Shown here one piece after another: positions 35,903 to 45,381 of a stretch of DNA of 64,000 bases (the stretch's first letter is position 1; each line of letters starts with the position of its first letter). The notes under the pieces are model-generated. The model saw nothing but the letters and a program-made list of their open reading frames with translations, was not told the DNA's origin and ran no database searches. Source of the stretch: Lasioglossum baleicum. Its lineage: Eukaryota > Arthropoda > Insecta > Hymenoptera > Halictidae. The DNA is taken from NCBI RefSeq assembly GCF_051020765.1, contig NC_134934.1, forward strand, positions 10,492,001-10,556,000. Direction: 5' to 3'. A program made the position numbers and the translations under genes.

Positions 35903-35934
35903 TTTCTTTTTTCTTTTTTCAATTATTTATTTAA
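33964..35934 (+). pseudogene. Group-7-allergen-like (TULIP fold) secreted protein, copy 1, apparently broken
   Basis: Exon-like pieces are 33,964-34,052, 34,406-34,550, 35,089-35,308, 35,348-35,557 and 35,634-35,934. Exon 1 encodes a signal peptide (MADFLNIGFLTFLCVTVLGV, then LEARA). Later pieces carry GVLNLSHGWAQGLSQLKRSG, VGYDYKFKYSII and a long helical C-terminus, matching the layout of insect and mite group 7 allergen/takeout-type lipid-binding proteins. Reading exon 2 into exon 3 gives DQDRVPEEDLYIFGNEKIR and then a stop; the GVLNLSHG part is in the next frame. A second frame break separates exon 3 from YTVDKNANLIGIS. Copy 2 has the same two breaks. A retrotransposon replaces the last three residues. 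Family call moderate; pseudogene status inferred. Confidence 0.55.
34583..34783. mobile_element. hAT-type MITE, TAGACTGCGGAT family, with empty site
   Basis: Ends are TAGACTGCGGATTTTATGC and the complement of TAGACTGCGGATCTTTATGC. The flanks are identical, GTTATTAT at 34,575-34,582 and 34,784-34,791. The duplicated copy near 40,680-40,697 has a single GTTATTGC at the same place and no element. This proves a clean insertion with an 8 bp target duplication after the segmental duplication. Confidence 0.93.
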
Positions 35935-37690
35935 GGTCGCATCAACATCTAGGTCATTAGCGACCACAAGAATTACGACATGTGAAATACAAATCTGGAT
36001 TCTTAAACTTAGAATTAATTAGAAGTACATTGTGAGAAAAATCAATTAGTAGCTATTATACATATATAATGATTGCATAGTGTGGTACAAATTGATGGAT
36101 TTTAGAAATGTTATGACTTGGTTGATATTCTTATAAACATTAAGGCATTCACTTAAATTGTTAGGGATAGCAAAGCGACGTCTTTGGAAGGTGAAAAGGG
36201 GACAGTACAATATAAGATGTTCAATCGAAAGTATAGTATTGCATCGAGTACACATGGGAGGGGGATCTTTCAAAATTCTATATAAGTGAGTTAGGTTAGT
36301 ATGTCCTATACGAAGTCGTGTGAGAACTACCTGATCTCTTCTGTTAGTAACCTGGGGACATTCATTATTTAGGAGGTCTTGCCTTACCAAGGATAGATTA
36401 GAGGGAGGGGAACCAGTCGATCTCGCATTCCATTCAACTCTAATTTCTCTTTTAATTTGTTTTACCATATCTCTGTGCGAAGAAAAACATTCTGTTGACG
36501 TTTCTTTAGAAGCCTCTTTAGCCGCGGCATCAGCTATTTCGTTTCCCGATATCCCTACGTGAGAGGGGATCCAGGAAAAAATGAATATGTGTACTTTGTT
36601 ATTGATTTGAGCTTCAATTAAGACATTGAAGATGTGAATGATAATGGGGTCTTGTTTTTCTGGATAGGATAGACTCTCAAAGTACACTGGCGGAATCGGT
36701 GAATATTATAAAGTTGGAGTCTTGAGAAGAGATAATAGATTGAACAGCACGTAATATGGCATAGGCTTCACAGAAAAAAAACAGAACAGGAGTCATGAAG
36801 TTTAAATAATTTACGACAATTAGGGAATATAACAGAACATCCACATCCATCGTTAGATTTGGAGCCATGAGTAAAAACATGAATATGATCAGGATATTTT
36901 TGGGTAACCTCGTGGAAGATATTTTGGAATATAATGGGGTTAGAGTGATATCCTTCTGGAATTCGCATAAGGATGAATCGATTTTTGAAGGGGTGAGAGA
37001 CCAAGGAGAGGAGGAATATCTTGTATGCTTGAATTTTCAGTACATTCGATGTTTGTTGTGCTTACGGTGCAATTTTTGGCCAAGTGGCCCGACTGTTCAC
37101 AGTTGAAACACATGACAGCATCTGAAGATAAATATATCCAGAAGGTTGTGTCGTCGAAAACTATCTGTAGTGACTCGGGTAGTTTATTTACATCGTCAGG
37201 GTGAATGAAGATTTGACGCCGAAAGCTCATGATATGAGCAAAGCCAGCTTCGGAAAGGCCTGCACGTAGGAAAGTCATTTTTGAACCCAATCTAATGTTC
37301 ATCTTTGAAAGCTGATCCTCCAGAACGTTGTGTGGAATAATGGGGCACACATTAGATAATATAATCCTCTTGAATTTGGAGATTAGCGGGCGGATTTGTA
37401 ATGTCTTATTGTTGATAAGAATTACTTCGTTTGATTCCGTGAGTTTGTTGGCTATAGCCGTATTGGCCAGATACATACAGATTCTGTTCAATGATATTTT
37501 AGACACAAATCTGATGTCAGAAGAATTAATCAGTGAATTAACCGCTTTAACATAATCCTTGATGGGTACACCTTCTAAGGCGTCAATGACGATGGCTTGT
37601 TCTTTTGTTTCTGTAGAGTTGAATACGTTGGTTTTGAAGATTCCATCTGACTCCTGTAGTCAGAAGTCATTGGAGATGGAAAGGGGTGCA
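35903..37690 (-). mobile_element. Internally deleted I-type non-LTR retrotransposon
   Basis: Read on the minus strand. A gag-like ORF1 part (37,506 toward ~37,020) carries one CCHC zinc knuckle, CFNCEQSGHLAKNC, near 37,073-37,114. It is joined almost directly to an RNase H domain: THGSK near 36,870, CEAYAIL, IIFTDSASVL, and WIPSHVGISGNEIADAAAKE near 36,520-36,580. The C-terminal region of ORF2 follows to ~36,046. Endonuclease and reverse transcriptase (several kb) are missing. The reading frame shifts between RNase H pieces, and the first catalytic aspartate (normally TDGS) is histidine, so it is dead. The + strand shows CTTTTTTCTTTTTT at 35,904, an A-rich 3' tail. The 5' boundary is approximate. 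Confidence 0.85.
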
Positions 37691-37876
37691 TATTGCACCC
37701 TTTGGTAAGACGGAAGACAATAGAAAGATACAATATATATCACTGTTTAACTGAAGTATACATGATCATCTACACTGTACAGTATAAACTCGCGAACACG
37801 TAGACGTTCACACAAGAGCCTCATCGTAAACGTAAACACGTCCTATCACTTCGGCGGTCAAACCGCGAATCTGTAG

Positions 37877-40800
37877 ACAATCTTGCAAAACCAACATATA
37901 ACTGAATAAACCTCTTGACATTTTTTTGCTAAACTCTTGTACTCGACGCTGAAACCCGGAACACTTGTTCCTTGCTTCACCGTATCACGAAAAGAAAATC
38001 AGTGTCGTGGATTATCCGGAAGTGTTCCGTCGGGTCTGCTGCGACCCAACGTAATTCGCCTCGACCGATCTGGCCGTTGATCGACTTTGAAAGGTCATCG
38101 ATCCAAACTTATCTTTTGTGCTCATGTGGTGAATGTCAAATTTGGAACAACATAATCCATCACGGTCGATGCACGAGATAACAATTGATCGAAAATAAGA
38201 TGGCGCATTTGTCTGAAATCGACGTCTTTCGAAGTAAACCGGAAAATCTTCGAGAAAATTGATGCGTCTTTTAAAAATAAGATACTATATCATACTATTA
38301 TCATTATCTTGCATTTAAATGTAAAGTTTGCATTTATCGTAGACGGGACACTATTTTTTTGAGTTTCAAAGCTCCGCGTCTCTTTCTTCCCCATACGCTG
38401 TCCTTCCTTACTCCTGAAACGTTCATCGTCAATTAAACCACTACATACAATTGAAATTATATCGTGTCTGGTCTTATTTTAATCAGAAAAATGCCACAAA
38501 TATATTGGCGAAAGTTTCATAAAAAGATAAGTAATAATAAAAAAGATTTTATATTGGTTTTACATTGTGAGGACGCACGGACCTTTGAACTGTGCCGACA
38601 ACTGCGACTCTCCGCGTAGCATTAGTAGCGGTTCACACCGATATAGTCGAGCCGAGATCAAACTACTACAGTGGAGAGGATATTTTTTATTAACGTTTAT
38701 CGTTTACAGCCTTTTTGCGTTCATAGACGATTTACGTTCATATTGTAGATACTATTTTAAAATACGATACTATCATTTTATAAATAAGCATCTATTATTC
38801 TATCGATTATCCGAACGGGTAAAAACACAGCGGAACAATCGTTCGAATACCACACGATAGCGTTCGCGTCTTCTTTGTTGCAAGTGTGTTTCAATTATCC
38901 TATAATTAAAAGATTTCCACAAATAGAGAACAATCTTCGGACAGGAAATAATCGTTCGCAATGCTGCCCATCGACAGGTGCTCCGCGTATCTCTGATTGA
39001 GAAAAAATAGTCCGTATCGCTTGTATCATGTTATGTTCGATTTGTTAAATACGATAATAAGGGTACAAATAGATATTTGCGATAAGATCACACGAGATAA
39101 TTGAGCGGCGTGTCAATAAAACTGGGGATGATGAGACGACCTGGTAGTAGTAGATGGTTGGAAGTGGATCGTTCGCAACTCGCCTGGCTGTTTCAAGAAA
39201 TACACAATGGCCGATTTTCTTAACATCGGTTTCCTAACATTCCTGTGCGTTACCGCGCTAAGTGTTCTGGAAGCGAGAGCCAACACACTCGTGCCGTAAG
39301 CATTCTGTTCTCTTCCTGACAGAAGAACCGGAAAAAAGTCGATTTCTACATTTTTGCGTATGTGTCATAAAATTTTTGTTTTCCGTCGTAAACTTCTTCT
39401 TACTATCGAATACGTCGCGCGTCTCTGTGACCAGTATCGAAAAGGAAAAGTCGATCACTTGTCGACATACGAGGAAGTGCAGTGGGATTCATCCAATTAC
39501 TATCACATCAATCTGTAATTCGTTCTTTATTGTAAAAGACTAAAACACTCTTACTTGAGTCTAAACAGTTCAGTTGGTTTTTGTACAAGTTCGTTGATAA
39601 GTGACGAACCCAAGTTGGGAATTAAAGTTATTATATTATTAAGTGACTTGTTCTCCCTTCTTGTCCGAAATATTTGGTCGTAAACTTCTTCTTAAACAGT
39701 CTCTAAAACAGCGTTCGTTCATTAGCGATTTTCAAGTGTTTTAAGAAAATTGTGTAAATTCTTGTATTACAAAGGTTCTCAGGTAGGTGTACAGAGCACT
39801 TTCGCACAGATTTCATTTTGTGTTTTCATCTAAATTAGTATAGTTATTAAGATTTGAACATTACCAATCATTCTGTGATTAGAAAAATTTATTGACGATT
39901 TTGTTATGGTATTGAGCTAAATTGAGCACTCTTTCTTGTACCATTACGTTCGATAAAGGTTTGTGATCATAGTCCAATAAGAATTGGTTCCGGATTGAAG
40001 AGTTATAACTAATTTAAGTAGAAATGAGCATCGAAAGTCGCAGCGTATCGCGTAGTACGCCTGTACGCCGAACTCTCACGTTCGAACGCATTCGCTCGGT
40101 CCTCCACGAGATCTTATGAGGAAATTGTTTAGATTATGGGATGCTGCAGATAAGCCTTCAACTAAATTGTCTCCTTGCAGTCAGTACATATTCAGTTGAA
40201 ACAGTGCCACCAGAGAGTGTCTATTACTCTCTTTTATGTTATATTCTAGTTTTTTTTTTAGTTTTTTACAGTTCTAATTTTATTTAGTCTTTATACATAG
40301 TCTTGATTTAAAGTTCGGTTTATATTTAGCTCGCTACCTTATTTACTTAGTTAATTGTTTAAGATCACCAGTTCAATTCGTACTCGAGTGTAAGAAAATC
40401 AATAGTGAAAATTTAAAGATTTCTTAAAATGTACATTTTGCTTATTAAAAAGTTACGTGATCTACGTATTTAGTATTCGCGGATCAACGAAATCACGTTC
40501 GACTCGTTTTCAGAGACCAGGAATTGAAGCTGAGGAATAATGGTGGACTGGATGCCAATATCAACGACATCTTCGACGATGTGATGCCTGTGATAAAAGA
40601 CCTTATCATAAAGAATGGGTTGGACCCTCTGAAAATGGGTGACGTCCAAAAGGAGCTGGTAAAACTTTCTTTGAGCCCTATGTTATTGCCGTCTCGATAA
40701 TTTCCGTCTGACTTATTGTTAGCTGTATATATTGAAGATTAAAGATATCAATGATGCCATCCGCGGATACCGATTGATTATGAATTGTAAATTAGCTACT

Positions 40801-41811
40801 GATATAAGAATATTACATACGCTCCCGTTCTGTCACTAATTGTAAGAATTGTGTAGAGCGGACAACTTCACAAGAAGTTGTTGTAGGTACTTCTTGTAGA
40901 TGTATTAGTCTTTCTGTTGATTCTATTGATAGTAGCTGTTCATTTCATTTAATCGTTAGAAACTGTTTAATTTCGATACTCAGGATCAAGATAGGGTTCC
41001 GAAGAAGGATTTGTACATTTTCGGAAACGAAAGAATTCGTTGATCTGTTCCAGCACGGAATACTCGGCATGAGCGGCGTGCTCAACTTGAGCCACGGTTG
41101 GGCGCAAGGACTGTCACAGCTGAAGCGCAGCGGCGACGTGGTTGTATCTTACAAGAATAAAACAATAAGTTTGGACGCGCTGCTGGGATTAGATCTGATC
41201 GATGTAAGACGCTCTCCACCTGCTTCATCGATTTCTCGCCAGATACACTGTCGATAAGAACGCCAACTTGATCGACATCTCGGTTTCTCCGATGTTTCAG
41301 GTCGGCTACGATTACAAGTTCAAGTACTCGATCATCTCGCGATCGGGGGCCTTAAATGCCCGTTTGTCCGACACGAAGCTGCGAGTGGTGCTGAAGGCAG
41401 ATCTGAAGCATTACAGGCTCAGTCTGGTGTCGTTCCAGACTACCTCTGTCCGGTAATTATTGTCCGAGAATTTATCGTGTAATTCCATTCGGCTTTGTGA
41501 TTTTCAATTGCATTCTCTCGCGTTTTAGTGAGATAAATGTGCAGCTCCAAGGTGGCGCAGTTGATAAGATCCTGAGCGCCGCGATCAACACTTTCATCGG
41601 ATCATTCAGGAGACAGATAATCGAAACGGTGGAGAATAGAGGTTCCGAGATAATCCGCGAGTACCTGGAGAGGATCAACGAGAAAATCCCCAGGCCCGAT
41701 GGTACTCCTCAGCTGTTGGACTTGGAGGACAGCGCGGTGGTCCGCAATAATAACGAGTGGGAGAACATGGTGGACAACATACCGACTTACATCAAATTTG
41801 TGATCGTATAG
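37877..41811 (+). repeat. Tandem segmental duplication, unit 2
   Basis: Second copy of the block at 33,074-35,902, in the same orientation. It contains ~440 bp (38,763-39,206) and ~1.1 kb (39,388-40,480) that copy 1 lacks, and it lacks the hAT MITE of copy 1. Its last exon continues past the point where copy 1 is interrupted, ending in a normal stop. Confidence 0.9.
39207..41811 (+). pseudogene. Group-7-allergen-like (TULIP fold) secreted protein, copy 2, apparently broken
   Basis: Pieces are 39,207-39,295, 40,514-40,658, 40,984-41,203, 41,243-41,452 and 41,529-41,811. The last exon ends NIPTYIKFVIV and stop. Signal peptide and domain landmarks are as in copy 1. The same frame break occurs after DLYIFGNERIR in exon 3, and the same 34-nt offset precedes YTVDKN in exon 4. 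Only 39 nt separate GAT at 41,203 from exon 4, too short for a usual insect intron. Between the copies most base differences in the last exon change the amino acid, as expected without purifying selection. If an unusual splicing pattern restores the frame, this would be the intact copy. Confidence 0.55.
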
Positions 41812-42917
41812 AAATCGCGTCGAACAGGCTGAGATATGGTACACGGCAGAAAATGAACAACTTCTGAACTAATCCGTTTTTCACCTAAACCCTCCAATGC
41901 AATTCTGTTAAGCAAAAAAGCAATTTGCTTAAATCTAGTATCATACAATTACTGTCCAACTTTTATTTGGAAACTGCGAAAACAGTACTTTACTATTTAT
42001 ACGATGTATGCTTAAGAAATAAGACTTCGCTTGCCATTTCTTATACCGAAATCGTATTAGTTCATCACACGCGAATTGCGGAAATAGTGATATTTTCACT
42101 CTGGCGCACCCTTTAAGTCTAGTATCGTATAATTACTGTCCAACTTTTGTTTGGAAACTCCAAAAACAGAGAGTATTTTGCTATTCCTACAATGTATGCT
42201 TAAGAAATAAGACTCCTCTTGCCATTTCTTATACCGAAATCGTATCAGTCCATCACACGCAAATTGCGGAAATCTTAGATAAATCACTATGACTATACAT
42301 ATATGTACATTCCTCCTGAGAGGTTCAAAACGATCGTGCGTATTTGCGACGGACCTGCTGAGACAGCAGCTTAAAACGTAAACCAATAATGAATTCCCGG
42401 TTAACGCTTAGAGAGCACGTTATTATTATTTGGCCGAGAGCATTCCATGGGAAAACGGGTGGAAAAGTAAACGAGCAAATTCTCGTTTGCATCGACGATC
42501 CGCGCGTGGTACCCGGCTATCGATCGCATTGCACCCTACGCCCTACGACGACCTACACCTATAGACCTATACCATATACACACACATACACACACCCTAC
42601 AATGCGCTTCCTGTTATTTTGCGAATGCGCGAATGGATTGCGACGGGGAGGTAATCAGGATCCGAGTTGGACAAGAGATGCGAGTAGACTCGAGGACTCT
42701 GGCAAGGATGAGTTCTGGGTCGTTGGTCGGATCGTGGTTGGCACAGGTCGAGCAGGAGTCATTTCAAATGACTGGAAAACAACGAAAAAAATATCTCAGC
42801 CCCCTCTGTATTAGCTCAGGGATGTCACCGATTCTTTTTTCCTTTTTTTTATTCATTCTTCACATTTAGGAAGATTCTCTCTATAAATAAGTACTCACTT
42901 CAGAAGGTACTAATGTA
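41812..42917. repeat. Gene-free stretch with a ~165 bp direct tandem repeat
   Basis: 41,929-42,091 and 42,114-42,276 are direct copies (both contain ATGTATGCTTAAGAAATAAG and GCCATTTCTTATACCGAAAT) separated by a ~22 bp AT-rich spacer. A short CA-rich run lies at ~42,577-42,594. No gene is recognised in the rest. Confidence 0.7.
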
Positions 42918-42999
42918 TTGGGTTGGCAAATAAGTTCGTTCGGTTTTTTAGAGTGGAATATAAATCACAAAAACCGAACGAACTTATTTTCCAACCCAA
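42918..42999. mobile_element. 82 bp mariner mini-palindrome
   Basis: TA (42,916-42,917) and TA (43,000-43,001) flank two inverted mariner termini, TTGGGTTGGCAAATAAGTTC and its near-complement, with only ~20 bp between them. It is two terminal repeats and almost nothing else; RNA from it would fold into a near-perfect hairpin. Confidence 0.85.
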
Positions 43000-43012
43000 T
43001 ATGTATGTAAAA

Positions 43013-43404
43013 GGTTTTTCAATAAGGACACAACAACTTTAAGTTTAAATAAAACACAGAAGAATTGAAATATCGGGCTGAAATTTATTAGAGTTGTAGT
43101 ACACATGTGACAATTATGTGTGGAATTCGATGTCGTTCATATGACCTCCACGGGCACGACGGCAGCAATCGATTCTTTGAAGCCAATTTTCAACTACTCT
43201 TCCACACATATCAGCCGGAATGTTGGTAATTTCGTGTTCAATATTGTTCCTGAGATCGTCTAACGCTGTTGGATTTTTTCTTGTGGGGTTACCTTAAGTC
43301 GAAAGTTTACACCAACCATCCAACTCTAATAAATTTCAGCCCGATATTTCAATTCTTCTGTGTTTTATTTAAACTTAAAGTTGTTATGTCCTTATTGAAA
43401 AACC
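43013..43404. mobile_element. Palindromic transposon remnant with transposase fragments on both strands
   Basis: Termini are GGTTTTTCAATAAGGACA and its complement, with inverted similarity continuing for about 80 bp. The minus strand encodes the transposase C-terminus: LDDLRNNIEHEITNIPADMC, VVENWLQRIDCC, RRARGGHMNDIEFHT then stop (~43,270-43,122). The plus strand at ~43,266-43,320 encodes LDFFLWGYLKSKVYTNHPT, which in an intact Tc1/mariner-type (DDE_3) transposase lies just upstream of that C-terminus on the same strand. It is therefore another head-on fusion of two 3' parts. Confidence 0.8.
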
Positions 43405-45381
43405 CTACATATAGCAACATTAGAATTATACAGTTATGGCTTTTTGGCCAGAGGGGTGGCGTAGGCCTATCCCTTGTAATTTTCGATGGTATTGTACGGA
43501 ATACGTTAGTGCAGTTCACAGCCGCAAATATTTGGTTTTGGATTCTGGCTCCCGAAAATGTTCCTGGCAAAATAGGAACTCGCGTTGTTATTTTTATCCT
43601 TAATTTTAAGTCCAGGTTCTCGTCGAGTCCTATTGGAGTTAGCAGGTACGCCCAGGAGCCCCGCATATCCCCACCTTCCCCTCCAGGGGAGCAGGGGAAC
43701 CGTAATGAGTGTTTACCAGAACGTTAATAAAAAAGGTCGCGCAGGAGTCGAGTGACGATGCGGGCGCGTTAGTTAGGCCAGGAGCGAATCGGATCGAATC
43801 GACTGGAGCCGAGGCGGGTCGGGCTGCGTCGAGCGGTGCCGAGCCGAGCCGAAAACGCTCGAGTTAGCCGTTCAACGATCATCCCAGCCCGCTCCGCGTT
43901 GCAACGCGTTGCAAGCCTCAATCAGCAGCATTGAAACAGCATTGCGTCGTTCCGCGTGTGATTCCGAAGCGAACGGAGGTGGCGGCGAGAGGTCCGCTCG
44001 TGGAAAGGACCGGTCTCTATCCTTAAATCCGTAAATTGAGATGCCGTGGACGGATCCTTGCAGTTCTTCTAGATTCCCTCGAGCAGCGAAGCAACCGCCA
44101 GCGCAGCGCGATAAGAAAAAAAGAGGGAGAGATCGCGAGCGATAGGAGCTGTCGCGGCGCTGCGTGAAGCGATGTGAAGCGGTACGGAGCGGCACGGAGC
44201 GGCGCGGAGCGGAACGGTTCGGAGCGGAGCGATGCAGAGCGGAGCGGCGCGGTTACGAGCCGCGAGGAGACGTTGGCTCTCGGCTCGGCTCGGCTCCGCT
44301 CGACTCGGCTCGGCTCGGCTTCGGTTTCGAAGAAGCGATCGCGAAGCGAGCAGCAGGGAAGCCCGGTGCGGATCGCAAGCGGTGACGAGCGGTGACGAGC
44401 GGTGGCGTGCGGGTCGAGCCGAGCTGGGCCGAGCGGAGCCGAAGCCGAAGCTGAAACCGTGGCCGCAAAAGTGAAGGAAGGCAGGAGAACTCGAGCTCGC
44501 TCGCCGTGGTAACCCCGACGAGCAAGCGGACAGCCGAAAAGGTGCGCGTGTCGTCTAGTAATAATCCAGGCTGGTGTCTAATCGGCACGGCGACGGGATC
44601 GTGGGACAACCACGGCGACTGCGGCGACTGCGACGACGACGACGACGACGCCGCGACGGGACGACCACGGGCCGAGCGGAAAGCAAGACCGAGGCCGAAA
44701 ACGTAGCACCGAGGCCGAGAAACTGATACCGCGGCAAACGTCGAGACCGAATTCGAATCCGACTCCGAATCCGACTGCGGATCCGAGTTGATCGTTTGAA
44801 GCGGGTGCGCGTCTTCCCGGCTGGACGCGCGCGTGTACCGGCCGTGTATGGACGGCGGCACGCGTGCACGAGTCGAGGAGGAAAAAGCCCTGGATTCGTC
44901 TCGTTTGCGATCCTCTGCTCGGCTCGGCTTCGCGAGCTCCTCCTCGGCCGGCAGCTCTCGTATCGCCAGGCGCAAGAGGAAGAAGAGGAGGCGACAGCAG
45001 CGACGAAACAGTACCGTCGACGACGAGGACGAGCTGGTCGTCGTCGTTGCCGGCGGCGGCGGCGATAGCGCCGAAACAACCACCGACGCGATTCCCCCGT
45101 TCGAACAACTATCGCAGCAACAGCAGGAACAACAACAGCAGCAACAACAACTTCTACCGGGAGAAGACGCTGCGATCCCGATCGAGGAACCGAGCAACAG
45201 GCAACCCTCGAAAAATCGGTCCTCGCACAACACCAACGAGTCTCAACGAATCGTATCCAGAGGAGGAAGCGGCTCGCGCGCGGCTGCCTCCTCCCTCAGC
45301 TCCGGCATCACGCTTCTCAACCGCCGAGCCGCCAACAAGCGATCGTCCAGGAGATGCAACGCGAGCGCCCGTAGGAACGCG
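43405..45381. other. CpG island with purine-repeat tract, probable promoter/5' UTR of the next gene
   Basis: 43,405-43,730 is unrecognised, possibly repeat. From 43,740 the DNA is very GC- and CpG-rich. ~44,160-44,480 is built of GGAGCGG-like words on the left and CTCGGCTCGG words on the right. ~44,620-44,665 is a GAC repeat and ~45,110-45,155 a CAG/CAA repeat. This is probably the promoter and 5' untranslated exon of the MADF gene at 45,382. Confidence 0.5.

Noticed and set aside
43349..43666. 105-codon minus frame after the palindromic transposon
   Set aside because: Partly runs through the transposon terminus; the rest has no domain.
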